In this document: in pieces, positions 1-6,432 of the stretch
Position numbering within the stretch: the first letter of the stretch is position 1
How the letters are laid out: each line of letters opens with the position of its first letter
Assembly: GCA_002479215.1 (NCBI GenBank)
Contig: DLME01000297.1
Coordinates: forward strand, 1-7,809
DNA from: Syntrophaceae bacterium UBA7544
GTDB taxonomy: Bacteria; Desulfobacterota; Syntrophia; Syntrophales; Smithellaceae
DNA: 7,809 nucleotides
Direction of reading: 5' to 3'
The notes under the pieces: model-generated
The model's input: only the letters and a program-made list of their open reading frames with translations
The model's database searches: none
Told to the model about the DNA's origin: nothing
Position numbers and translations under genes: made by a program

Positions 1-659
1 GCCATGTTCAGGGGCAGACAAAACATATCCACGCGGGGGATCATAATGTAGGTTACCGGTTTGTCGCCTAATTCGAAAATTCTTGTGATCAGTTCTTTTT
101 GAGATTCGTCCACTACACCTTCACGGCTTCCGGCATCAATCAACGTCTTGAACTCGTCCTCCATCAAAGCATCATCACTTTGCGTTTTCTTATGACCAAA
201 TCGTTCTAAGATTAAATTTGGTATTTTCTCCAAAGCGCTAACTACAGGATATTCCAGACGGGAAATAGCGATCATCAAAGGAGAAACCATGGCCGAAACT
301 TGCATCGGATAAGTTACGCCAAAAGTCTTGGGGATAGCCTCGCCGGCAATCAATAACACAATAGTTGTAAAAAATATGGAGACCAATTGTCCGTGCGCGC
401 CCAATAAACCGATAAAAAAAGATGCCGCCAAAATGGAGATGCTGATATTAACTGCTTCATTACTGGTAACAATAGTAATTAAAAGGCGGCGGGGATTTTC
501 CAGCAACTTGCCGACATAAGTCAAAAAGGGGTAGCGGTCTAATTTCATCTTATGCAGATGCAAATCAGTAAGCGAAAGCAATGCGGCTTCCGCCGATGAA
601 AAAAACCCGGAAAACAAAAAAAGAACAAAGATCATTAAAATATCTGTGGTTATATTCAA
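1..659 (-). CDS. CNNM / HlyC-CorC family membrane protein, N-terminal part (runs off left edge)
   Basis: The minus frame is open from a TTG at 659 to the left edge, giving 219 visible codons. The protein begins with a hydrophobic segment containing GFFSSAEAALLSL (residues 18-30), the hallmark of the CNNM (DUF21) transmembrane domain. More hydrophobic segments follow near 70-88 and 91-107, then GEAIPKTFG (106-114). From about 168 it reads into the conserved linker DEFKTLIDAGSREGVVDES and then MIPRVDM (206-212), which leads into a CBS-domain pair. The CBS pair and any C-terminal CorC_HlyC domain lie outside the window. The family sits in the inner membrane and is linked to Mg2+/Co2+ or other cation efflux; the old name 'hemolysin' is misleading. 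The TTG start is preferred because GAGG lies 10 bases upstream of it, whereas the in-frame ATG at 635 has no ribosome site and would clip the first helix. Family assignment is firm; the transported ion is not known. Confidence 0.9.
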   Translation of the reverse strand, partial: MNITTDILMIFVLFLFSGFFSSAEAALLSLTDLHLHKMKLDRYPFLTYVGKLLENPRRLLITIVTSNEAVNISISILAASFFIGLLGAHGQLVSIFFTTIVLLIAGEAIPKTFGVTYPMQVSAMVSPLMIAISRLEYPVVSALEKIPNLILERFGHKKTQSDDALMEDEFKTLIDAGSREGVVDESQKELITRIFELGDKPVTYIMIPRVDMFCLPLNM

Positions 660-669
660 TATTTAGCAA

Positions 670-673
670 CCTC
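670..673 (-). promoter_or_regulatory. Ribosome binding site supporting a TTG start of the CNNM gene
   Basis: On the minus strand GAGG lies 10 bases before the TTG at 659. The only nearby in-frame ATG (635) has no purine-rich site before it. A stop codon lies just upstream of the TTG in the same frame, so the start cannot be much earlier. Confidence 0.5.
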
Positions 674-755
674 GCCAAATTTCCTTATATAATACAACTT
701 ACCAGATCGGAGAAAAAAAAGATATATTTCCGTCCGTAAATTATTGTTTTTATAT

Positions 756-770
756 ACCACATTTCGTGGT
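756..770. repeat. Short perfect hairpin or operator-like dyad
   Basis: ACCAC (756-760) and GTGGT (766-770) form a perfect 5-base inverted repeat around ATTTC. It lies 10 bases upstream of the -35 box of the promoter at 781-809. That position would suit a regulator binding site. It has no T-run on either side, so it is not a standard terminator. The function is unproven and the repeat is short enough to be chance. Confidence 0.35.
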
Positions 771-780
771 TATTATTCCA

Positions 781-809
781 TTGACATACAAAGCCTTACT
801 TCTTATACT
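781..809 (+). promoter_or_regulatory. Near-consensus sigma70 promoter driving purD (or a leader RNA)
   Basis: A perfect -35 TTGACA (781-786) is separated by exactly 17 bases from TATACT (804-809), which matches the -10 consensus at five of six positions. This is the best plus-strand promoter in the spacer. Transcription would begin near 815-818 and leave a leader of about 230 bases before the purD ATG. A promoter nearer the gene, using the TATAAT at 1015-1020, cannot be excluded but lacks a recognisable -35. Confidence 0.6.
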
Positions 810-916
810 TTACCCCAACATAAGGATAATTCTTATCAATATAAACTCTTTTCGCACGCAGGATGTTGTGAAATCGAACACAAAGAGGAATCATAATTTT
901 TCAAAGTTGTCTTAAG

Positions 917-937
917 TTAAATACGTGCAACGTTTAA
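917..937. repeat. Imperfect dyad in the purD leader
   Basis: TTAA (917-920) and ACGT (923-926) pair with ACGT (930-933) and TTAA (934-937) around the loop GCA, with a 2-base bulge AT at 921-922. It lies within the presumed purD leader. It could be a weak RNA hairpin or a protein site. No T-run follows, so it is not a terminator. Confidence 0.25.
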
Positions 938-1048
938 TTTCGTCCTAACCCAAAGGTGAGAGTTACAGCGCTTCTAAAAGATGTTTTTAAATAATATAAA
1001 ACATAGAATAAAAATATAATCATACTAATAATTTCAGGAGATTGAGGA

Positions 1049-2377
1049 ATGCCCAATATATTACTCCTCGGCAACGGCGCCCGCGAGCACGCAATCGCCG
1101 AAGCAATTTCACGCTCAGCGCCCAAACCGCGTTTATTTTCTTTTATGAAAGCAAACAATCCGGGGATTGCTTCTCTTTCAGAGACGGTTAAACTCGGCAG
1201 TTATTCCGACCTCAAAGCAATCAAAGGCTTTGCCGCGCAAAACAAAATTGAATTTGTGGTGATTGGGCCGGAAGATCCTCTAAGCAATGGCGTGGTCGAT
1301 GCATTGGCGCAAATCGGCATTCCGGCTGTAGGCCCCACCAAAAGTCTGGCGCGTCTGGAAACTTCCAAATCATTCACCCGTAATCTGGTGAGTAAATACA
1401 ATATTCCCGGCAATCCGCAGTTTAAAGTTTTTACTTCCATTGAAGGTGTAGAAACTTTTGTAAATAAACTGGAAGGCATTGTGATTAAACCCGATGGTCT
1501 AACCGGCGGCAAAGGCGTTATGGTTCAAGGCGATCACTTTGCGACAAGAGAAGAAGCTCTGAAAATATGCCGAAAGATACTTACGGAAAATCAATCATTA
1601 ATTGTTGAAGAAAAATTCGACGGCGAAGAATTTTCCTTGCAGTGTTTATGTGACGGCAAAACAGTTGTCGCCACACCACTGGTGCAGGATCACAAAAGAA
1701 GATTTGAAGGCGACAAAGGGCCGAACACCGGGGGCATGGGTTCGTATTCCCTCCCTAATCATTCTTTACCTTTCTTAAACCCGGAGGATACTTTGGCGGG
1801 CTTAGAAATATCACGTAAGGTGGCCGCGGCATTGATTCAAGAAACGGGCAGTCCTTACAAGGGCATAATGTACGGCGGATTCATCGCCACGAAAACCGGC
1901 GTAAAGCTTTTGGAATATAATGCGCGTTTTGGTGACCCGGAGGCTATGAATATCTTGCCGCTTTTAAAAACGGATTTTTTGGAAATCTGCCGCCACATTA
2001 TTGCCGGAACACTGGATAAACTGAAGATTGAATTTGAACCCAAGGCAACGGTCTGCAAGTATGTTGTGCCGAAAGGTTACGGTCTGCCTGCTAATCATCC
2101 TGATGCGGTATCTTCACGCGCGAAAATTGAAGTAGGCAATGTGAGAAAGGCCAGGCTTTACTATTCCTCTGTGGATAAAAAAGAAGACAGTTTGTATTTG
2201 AGTTCGTCGCGCGCCATCGGCATTGTGGGCATTGCCGATACATTAGAAAAAGCAGAAAAAATTGCTCAGGATGGAGTTAAGGCTATTAAAGGTCCTGTCG
2301 CCTATCGCGCCGATATCGGAACAAGCGAGCTAATCCAAAAGCGCATAGATCATATGAAAAAAATACGTGGAACTTGA
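1049..2377 (+). CDS. purD: Phosphoribosylamine--glycine ligase (GAR synthetase), archaeal-looking form
   Basis: PurD is the cytoplasmic ATP-grasp enzyme joining 5-phosphoribosylamine and glycine to give GAR, the second step of de novo purine synthesis. The 442-residue protein shows the whole family layout. GNGAREH (8-14) starts the N-terminal domain and GPEDPL lies at 73-78. The ATP-grasp core has IKPDGLTGGKGV (146-157), EEKFDGEEFS (187-196), QDHKR (213-217) and NTGGMGSYS (226-234). The GARS signature NARFGDPE lies at 291-298, and the C-terminal domain runs to the end. The ATG at 1049 has AGGAG 8 bases upstream. At 442 residues it is somewhat longer than the usual bacterial enzyme of about 420-430. 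Several stretches (SYS after NTGGMG, FGDPEAMNILPLL, KATVCKYVVPKGYG) resemble archaeal PurD as I remember it. It stands apart from purH and purE and has its own promoter. Function is very secure; the origin is inference. Confidence 0.97.
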   Translation: MPNILLLGNGAREHAIAEAISRSAPKPRLFSFMKANNPGIASLSETVKLGSYSDLKAIKGFAAQNKIEFVVIGPEDPLSNGVVDALAQIGIPAVGPTKSLARLETSKSFTRNLVSKYNIPGNPQFKVFTSIEGVETFVNKLEGIVIKPDGLTGGKGVMVQGDHFATREEALKICRKILTENQSLIVEEKFDGEEFSLQCLCDGKTVVATPLVQDHKRRFEGDKGPNTGGMGSYSLPNHSLPFLNPEDTLAGLEISRKVAAALIQETGSPYKGIMYGGFIATKTGVKLLEYNARFGDPEAMNILPLLKTDFLEICRHIIAGTLDKLKIEFEPKATVCKYVVPKGYGLPANHPDAVSSRAKIEVGNVRKARLYYSSVDKKEDSLYLSSSRAIGIVGIADTLEKAEKIAQDGVKAIKGPVAYRADIGTSELIQKRIDHMKKIRGT

Positions 2378-2389
2378 TTGTTCTTTTTT
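2369..2389 (+). terminator. Weak terminator-like hairpin at the purD end
   Basis: GAAC (2370-2373) pairs with GTTC (2380-2383) around TTGATT, with one further G-T wobble, and six T follow at 2384-2389. It overlaps the purD stop codon. The T-run is good but the stem of 4-5 pairs is very short, so efficient termination here is doubtful. Confidence 0.25.
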
Positions 2390-2455
2390 CAATATAATCC
2401 CCAGAAAAGGTGTGTAGCTTTATAAAATCTTTCCATAGACTCCAAAAAGCTGCCG

Positions 2456-2486
2456 CATTAATGAACTAGTGCAAAAGTCATTAATG
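2456..2486. terminator. Inverted repeat between convergent purD and HD-GYP genes, possible two-way terminator
   Basis: CATTAATGA (2456-2464) and TCATTAATG (2478-2486) form a perfect 9-base inverted repeat with a 13-base loop. The right arm overlaps the TAA stop of the HD-GYP gene. On the plus strand TCTTTT follows the stem directly, which would suit termination of purD. On the minus strand a T5 run comes 6 bases past the stem. The stem is mostly A-T and the loop is long, so strength is uncertain. Confidence 0.4.
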
Positions 2487-3476
2487 TCTTTTACGAACAG
2501 AAACTTTTTGGAAAATTGAGGGCATATCTGTATCCAATGTGTCGAAGATAGCTTCAAAAGCTTTTACGACTTCGGGATCAAAATGCCTACCCGCATTGGC
2601 AATAATTTCTTTTCTTACATTTAATGGTGAAAGAGCCTGGCGATATGAACGGTCAGACAATAACGCATCATAATAATCCGCTACCGCAATAATTCTTGCT
2701 CCCAGAGGGATTTTTTCACCCATTTTATTATGGTATCCGCTCCCATCAAATTTCTCATGATGAAACAAAATGTATGGCAAAATCTGGAGGACTTTACCTC
2801 CTATAGGGGTAAGCATATCCGCACCGATTTTAGGGTGATCCTTTATTTTTTCTCGTTCTTCTAGAGATAAACCACCAATTTTGTTTAGAACTTCGGCACT
2901 AGTGCCAAGTTTCCCCAAGTCATGCAGCAAAGCCGCAATCCTAATATTTTCAATTTCTTCTTCAGAGCAATTCATTGCTCTCGCTATACTTTCAGCGACA
3001 ATAGAAACTCTGTAGGAGTGGCTCTGGGTTTGTTTATCTACGGAATCGATAAGAAGAGATAACATTTCGATAATCCCTTGATATGTTCTCCTTATTTCCC
3101 TGTTTGCCTCTTCTTTTTTTTCATAAAGACTTCCCATGCAATACGCCATAATAAGCAGAAATCCTCCCCAGATCATAATATCTAAAAATCGGAATACTTC
3201 GTAATCTGAAGAAGAAGGAGAAGAAGAAATAAAAGTTTCAGGATAGATATAAGCAAGCAATGAAATCAATAAAATGGACAGCACCGCCGCCTGTGTAGCG
3301 TAACGTTTACCGAAATAATAAGCACCGATAAGAACCGGAAAGTAAAAAAAATCTAAGAATGCTCGCTGGTTTGAAACAAAATAGAAAATAAAACCTGTAA
3401 CAGCCACAAGAAGAAAAACAATAATAAGTTCTTTATCAATCATGAAGAAATTTACTATCTGCTTCTTAATTTTCAT
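2481..3476 (-). CDS. Membrane-anchored HD-GYP domain protein, probable cyclic di-GMP phosphodiesterase
   Basis: This 331-residue protein has four predicted membrane segments (about 16-34, 41-56, 62-78 and 98-117). A short charged helix follows near 119-135, then a C-terminal HD-GYP domain from about 135. Metal and catalytic residues are visible: H153 in SHSYRV, H185-D186 in LLHDLGK, H214 in DHP, H239-H240-E in FHHEKFDGSG, and D267 in AVADYYDAL, followed by SDRSYR. HD-GYP enzymes hydrolyse cyclic di-GMP. The name-giving GYP motif reads GYH here (247-249), so the proline is lost while the metal ligands remain. The membrane part resembles small sensor modules but I cannot name its family. The start is the ATG at 3476, which has GAGGGG 7 bases upstream; the frame stays open to an ATG at 3515 that has no such site. 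The gene lies downstream of the cyclophilin gene on the same strand. Fold is secure; activity and signal are inferred. Confidence 0.92.
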   Translation of the reverse strand: MKIKKQIVNFFMIDKELIIVFLLVAVTGFIFYFVSNQRAFLDFFYFPVLIGAYYFGKRYATQAAVLSILLISLLAYIYPETFISSSPSSSDYEVFRFLDIMIWGGFLLIMAYCMGSLYEKKEEANREIRRTYQGIIEMLSLLIDSVDKQTQSHSYRVSIVAESIARAMNCSEEEIENIRIAALLHDLGKLGTSAEVLNKIGGLSLEEREKIKDHPKIGADMLTPIGGKVLQILPYILFHHEKFDGSGYHNKMGEKIPLGARIIAVADYYDALLSDRSYRQALSPLNVRKEIIANAGRHFDPEVVKAFEAIFDTLDTDMPSIFQKVSVRKRH

Positions 3477-3576
3477 CGTGTATCCCCTCATATTCATTGA
3501 TAATTTCTTGTGCATTATGTTGCTCAGCTTCTTCCATAGCGTCTGCGCATTTTCTTGTTATTTTCCTCCACTGCAT
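3466..3576 (-). CDS. Possible small ORF (36 aa) overlapping the HD-GYP start
   Basis: An ATG at 3576 opens 36 codons ending in a TAA at 3466-3468, so the frame overlaps the first 11 bases of the HD-GYP gene in a different frame. The predicted peptide is basic at its start (WRKITRKC) and acidic and helix-like after that (AMEEAEQHNAQEIINEYEG). A second in-frame ATG lies at codon 14. It fills most of the 162-base gap between the cyclophilin stop and the HD-GYP start. Overlap at the next start would permit translational coupling. Against it, neither ATG has a good ribosome site at the right spacing, and I recognise no family. It may equally be a chance frame. Confidence 0.25.
   Translation of the reverse strand: MQWRKITRKCADAMEEAEQHNAQEIINEYEGIHDEN
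3484..3489 (-). promoter_or_regulatory. Ribosome binding site fixing the HD-GYP start at 3476
   Basis: On the minus strand GAGGGG lies 7 bases before the ATG at 3476. This supports translation starting 13 codons after the farthest upstream ATG (3515). The extra 13 residues would be polar and precede the first membrane helix. Confidence 0.65.
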
Positions 3577-3638
3577 TGTATATATTTATCATATTCGAAG
3601 AAAGCTATAGGTATTTCCGTGCTCCTAGAAAAAGAAAT

Positions 3639-4178
3639 TTATACGATCGCCTTCGGCAAGTGTGGAAACTGCTGGTCGATTATTTTATTCCATACTTCGA
3701 CCTTTTGCTGGTTGAGGGCAATCAGCCCGGAAATATCCCCCTCAATAGTAATAGAGCTTATTTTATCACCCTGCACAATCTTATTGACAACATTCTGGTC
3801 GGCATCACTCATCACCTCGCCAAATACAGTATGCTTACCGTCGAGCCAGGGAGTGGGAACATGGGTAATGAAAAACTGGCTGCCGTTGGTTTGTGGTCCG
3901 GCATTGGCCATCGAAAGAATACCCGGTTTACTGTGACGCAGTTCTTTCACAAACTCATCCTGAAATTTATAGCCCGGCCCGCCGCGGCCGTCTCCTACGG
4001 GGCAACCGCCCTGAATCATAAAATCGGGAATAACCCGATGAAATTTTAAATTATTATAATAACCGCGCCGCGCCAGATTGATAAAATTACCCACGGTAAC
4101 TGGCGTCTTTTCGGCAAATAGTCGCAAACGGATTGTCCCCTTTTCGGTCTCGATAACTGCAATCAATTTATTTTCCAT
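3639..4178 (-). CDS. Cytoplasmic cyclophilin-type peptidyl-prolyl cis-trans isomerase (PpiB-like)
   Basis: The 179-residue protein is a single cyclophilin domain that catalyses cis-trans isomerisation of X-Pro bonds in folding proteins. Active-site residues known from human CypA are all present: R48, F53 and Q56 in [14 protein letters not shown]98 to F103 in NGSQFFIT, and W111 with H116 in [12 protein letters not shown]. The bacterial-style loop [11 protein letters not shown] follows at about 66-76. There is no signal peptide or membrane segment, so it should act in the cytoplasm. About 35 residues after the core (from 145) form a tail with a likely helix ([16 protein letters not shown]) not needed for the fold. 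The ATG at 4178 has GAGGAG 6 bases upstream, and a clear promoter sits at 4209-4237. The next gene on this strand is the HD-GYP gene, with no obvious terminator between, so co-transcription is possible. Confidence 0.95.
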   Translation of the reverse strand: MENKLIAVIETEKGTIRLRLFAEKTPVTVGNFINLARRGYYNNLKFHRVIPDFMIQGGCPVGDGRGGPGYKFQDEFVKELRHSKPGILSMANAGPQTNGSQFFITHVPTPWLDGKHTVFGEVMSDADQNVVNKIVQGDKISSITIEGDISGLIALNQQKVEVWNKIIDQQFPHLPKAIV

Positions 4179-4208
4179 AATAATCTCCTCTTCTCCAGCG
4201 CGGAAAAG

Positions 4209-4237
4209 ACTCTAGATATTACGTGTTGATATGTCAA
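4209..4237 (-). promoter_or_regulatory. Sigma70 promoter of the cyclophilin gene
   Basis: On the minus strand a perfect -35 TTGACA (4232-4237) is followed after exactly 17 bases by TAGAGT (4209-4214), which matches four of six -10 positions. Transcription would start near 4202, giving a short leader of about 25 bases that contains the GAGGAG ribosome site. On the plus strand of the same spacer, the AT-rich stretch before purH has TATATT-like -10 candidates but no good -35. Confidence 0.6.
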
Positions 4238-4313
4238 GGCAAAAACTGTCTTGCAATTACATTTCCAATGAGTTAATTGGACAAGCTAAATTATTATATT
4301 AACGCTATGATGC

Positions 4314-4320
4314 AGAGGAG
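4314..4320 (+). promoter_or_regulatory. Ribosome binding site fixing the purH start at 4331
   Basis: AGAGGAG ends 10 bases before the ATG at 4331. The frame is open farther upstream to a TTG at 4277, but that codon has no ribosome site. The added 18 residues would also precede the normal PurH N-terminus. Confidence 0.65.
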
Positions 4321-4330
4321 AAATAATTTT

Positions 4331-5893
4331 ATGAGCCAAATCAAAAGGGCGCTGATCAGCGTCACCGATAAGAATGGAATTGTGGAATTTGCCAGGAAAC
4401 TCTCTTCATTTGGCGTAGAAATACTTTCCACCGGCGGAACAGCCGCGCAGCTCAGAAAAAGCGGCATTACGGTAAAGGATGTTTCTGAATACACGGGTTT
4501 CCCGGAAATGATGGACGGGCGGCTGAAAACTCTGCATCCGAAAATTCACGGCGGTTTACTCGCACTGCGCGATAACCCGGAGCACGTTAAATCTATGAAG
4601 AAACAAGGAATAGAACCGATCGATATGGTTGTCATCAATCTTTACCAATTTGAAGACACTGTGGCGAAAGAAGGCTGTACAGTGGAACACGCGATTGAAA
4701 ATATTGATATCGGCGGCCCGACGATGCTGCGCGCTGCGGCTAAGAATTATCGCTTTGTCAGTGTCATTACCGATCCGGCTGATTATAGTGTGATTCTTAC
4801 GGAAATGGGAAAAACCGGTGGCAAGGTTTCGGAGGCCACAAACTTTCGGCTGGCTGTAAAAACATTCCAAACAACAGCCCGTTACGACGGCGCCATCTCT
4901 AATTATTTAGGAACAATATCCCCGGAGGGCACTAAAAAAGAATTTCCTGATACATTTACGGCTCAATATACAATGGCCCAGTCTCTCCGCTACGGGGAAA
5001 ATCCACATCAAAAAGCGGCATTTTACCGGGAAAACGATGCGTCGCTGGCGGCAATTTCCAACGCTAAGCAACTGCAAGGCAAAGAACTCTCCTACAATAA
5101 TATCATGGACAGCGATGCTGCGTGGCTGGCTGTGTCCGATTTCGCTCTGCCTGCCGCCGTCATCATCAAACATGCCAATCCTTGCGGGGCGGCAACAAGC
5201 AATAGCGGCCTTGTCGATGCTTACGAAAAAGCCCTGGCCACAGATCCGGTTTCCGCCTTCGGCGGTATCGTGGCCTTCAATCGTCCCGTCGATAAGAAAA
5301 CGGCGGAAGAGTTGGCAAAAATATTCCTGGAAGTTATCCTTGCGCCTTCCTTTGATGTTGCTGCGAGGAGCATTCTCGAATCCAAGAAAAACGTGCGTTT
5401 GCTGGAAATACCGACCACGTCCGGAAAATACGTTTCCGGTTATGATTTTCGCCGCGTCGTTGGCGGGCTTCTTGTTCAGGAACGCGACACTGTTCCGTTT
5501 GATATCCGTCAGGCCAAAGTTGTCACAAAAAGAAAACCTACTGATGAAGAAGATCAGGCTCTCGATTTTGCCTGGCGCGTGGTCAAGCACGTTAAATCCA
5601 ACGCCATTGTTTACGCGACCAAAGACCAATTAGTCGGAGTCGGCGCCGGTCAAACCAGTCGGGTGGATTCGGTTAAAATAGCCAAAATGAAAGCCGTGCT
5701 GCCCACCAAAGGCTGCGTACTGGCATCGGACGCTTTCTTCCCCTTCCGAGACGGCATCGACATGGCTGCTGAAGCCGGAATTACCGCGATTATCCAGCCT
5801 GGCGGTTCCGTCCGTGATGAAGAAGCAATTCAGGCGGCGGACCAACACGGTATCGCCATGATCTTTACCGGCGTAAGACATTTCAAACACTAA
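4331..5893 (+). CDS. purH: Bifunctional AICAR formyltransferase / IMP cyclohydrolase
   Basis: PurH carries out the last two steps of purine synthesis: AICAR plus 10-formyl-THF gives FAICAR, which is then closed to IMP. Counting from the ATG at 4331 the protein has 520 residues, typical of the family. The N-terminal MGS-like cyclohydrolase domain shows LISVTDK (8-14), STGGT (33-37) and [19 protein letters not shown] (57-75). The transformylase part shows LRYGENPHQ (219-227), SYNNIMD (254-260), the catalytic Lys-His pair K280-H281 in [20 protein letters not shown] (308-317) and DAFFPFRDG (467-475). The usual GVRHFKH end is present, so the enzyme is complete. The start is set by the AGAGGAG site at 4314-4320. 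It is the first gene of a plus-strand operon with purE and tsaC, with only 14 bases before purE. Confidence 0.97.
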   Translation: MSQIKRALISVTDKNGIVEFARKLSSFGVEILSTGGTAAQLRKSGITVKDVSEYTGFPEMMDGRLKTLHPKIHGGLLALRDNPEHVKSMKKQGIEPIDMVVINLYQFEDTVAKEGCTVEHAIENIDIGGPTMLRAAAKNYRFVSVITDPADYSVILTEMGKTGGKVSEATNFRLAVKTFQTTARYDGAISNYLGTISPEGTKKEFPDTFTAQYTMAQSLRYGENPHQKAAFYRENDASLAAISNAKQLQGKELSYNNIMDSDAAWLAVSDFALPAAVIIKHANPCGAATSNSGLVDAYEKALATDPVSAFGGIVAFNRPVDKKTAEELAKIFLEVILAPSFDVAARSILESKKNVRLLEIPTTSGKYVSGYDFRRVVGGLLVQERDTVPFDIRQAKVVTKRKPTDEEDQALDFAWRVVKHVKSNAIVYATKDQLVGVGAGQTSRVDSVKIAKMKAVLPTKGCVLASDAFFPFRDGIDMAAEAGITAIIQPGGSVRDEEAIQAADQHGIAMIFTGVRHFKH

Positions 5894-5907
5894 ATAAGGA
5901 GCTGATC

Positions 5908-6432
5908 GTGAAAACAAAAAGCGCCAAAAAGGAAAAAGTTTTAGTGAGTGTTGTCATGGGCAGTGATTCCGATTTGCCTATTATGACCGAGGCGGCTAAA
6001 ATTCTCGAAGAGTTTGCCATTGGGCATGAGCTGATCTTGACATCGGCGCACCGCACACCGGAACGGACGACAAAGTTTGCCAAAGCGGCTGCCCAGCGAG
6101 GCGTCAAGGTTATCATCGTCGGAGCAGGTGCTGCAGCTCATCTGGCTGGTGTGATTGCCGCGCAAACACCTTTGCCGGTCATTGGCATTCCTATTGACAC
6201 TACCTCTTTGCACGGTCTCGACGCTCTTCTTTCCACGATACAAATGCCCGGCGGCGTGCCTGTAGCTGGTATGGCCATCGGCAAAGCCGGAGCCAAGAAC
6301 GCCGCTTTGTTTGCTATCCGCATCCTCGCTCTTGCCGACAAATCAATTGACTCTAAGCTCTCCGCCCATATTCAGAAGATGGCCAGGGAAGTGGAAAAAA
6401 AGCAGGAAAACCTTTCATGCCGGAAATCCTGA
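5908..6432 (+). CDS. purE: N5-carboxyaminoimidazole ribonucleotide mutase, PurE class I type
   Basis: PurE moves the carboxyl group of N5-CAIR to give CAIR, step six of the pathway; class I enzymes act after PurK, which is not in this window. The 174-residue protein has GSDSDLP (18-24), SAHRTPE (46-52) with the conserved histidine H48, VGAGAAAHLAGVIAA (71-85) with H78, GLDALLS (103-109) and IQMPGGVPVA (111-120). The SAHRTP form favours class I over the class II carboxylase. A small departure is HLAG where many members have HLPG. About 30 charged C-terminal residues follow the core. The start is a GTG at 5908, with TAAGGAG 6 bases before it and 14 bases after the purH stop. The 3' end overlaps tsaC by 16 bases in another frame, which suggests coupled translation. 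Function is secure. Confidence 0.96.
   Translation: MKTKSAKKEKVLVSVVMGSDSDLPIMTEAAKILEEFAIGHELILTSAHRTPERTTKFAKAAAQRGVKVIIVGAGAAAHLAGVIAAQTPLPVIGIPIDTTSLHGLDALLSTIQMPGGVPVAGMAIGKAGAKNAALFAIRILALADKSIDSKLSAHIQKMAREVEKKQENLSCRKS

Larger units (their letters stand above)
660..1048. other. Gene-free divergent spacer between the CNNM gene and purD
   Basis: This 389-base, very AT-rich stretch has no convincing coding frame on either strand. The minus frame open from 1158 into this spacer is a shadow of the purD start. The spacer holds a near-consensus plus-strand promoter (781-809), a 15-base hairpin just before it (756-770), an imperfect dyad (917-937) and a perfect TATAAT (1015-1020) with no matching -35. 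The purD ribosome site AGGAG is at 1036-1040. No tRNA, known riboswitch core or repeat array was recognised. Confidence 0.6.

Noticed and set aside
328..519. Plus-strand open frame of 63 codons near the left edge
   Set aside because: It is antisense to the clearly recognisable CNNM domain on the minus strand.
924..939. Possible PurR box (core AACGTTT at 929-935) upstream of purD
   Set aside because: Only about half of the 16-base Escherichia coli consensus matches and the outer halves do not. Such a regulator is not expected in this kind of organism.
2416..2450. AGCTTT (2416-2421) and AAAGCT (2445-2450) inverted repeat downstream of purD
   Set aside because: Six-base arms with a 23-base loop in AT-rich DNA are likely to occur by chance, and no T-run follows on the plus strand.
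3442..4049. Two plus-strand open frames (3442-3936 and 3555-4049) opposite the cyclophilin gene
   Set aside because: They are antisense to a cyclophilin with a complete active site and overlap each other, so they are shadows.
4907..5629. Long open minus-strand frame (240 codons) inside purH
   Set aside because: It lies wholly within purH, antisense to it. Its translation has no family features, while the purH frame shows all conserved motifs.
5037..5633. Plus-strand open frame of 198 codons inside purH in another frame
   Set aside because: It is a shadow of purH. Its translation is Pro/Arg/Leu-rich low-quality sequence with no recognisable domain.
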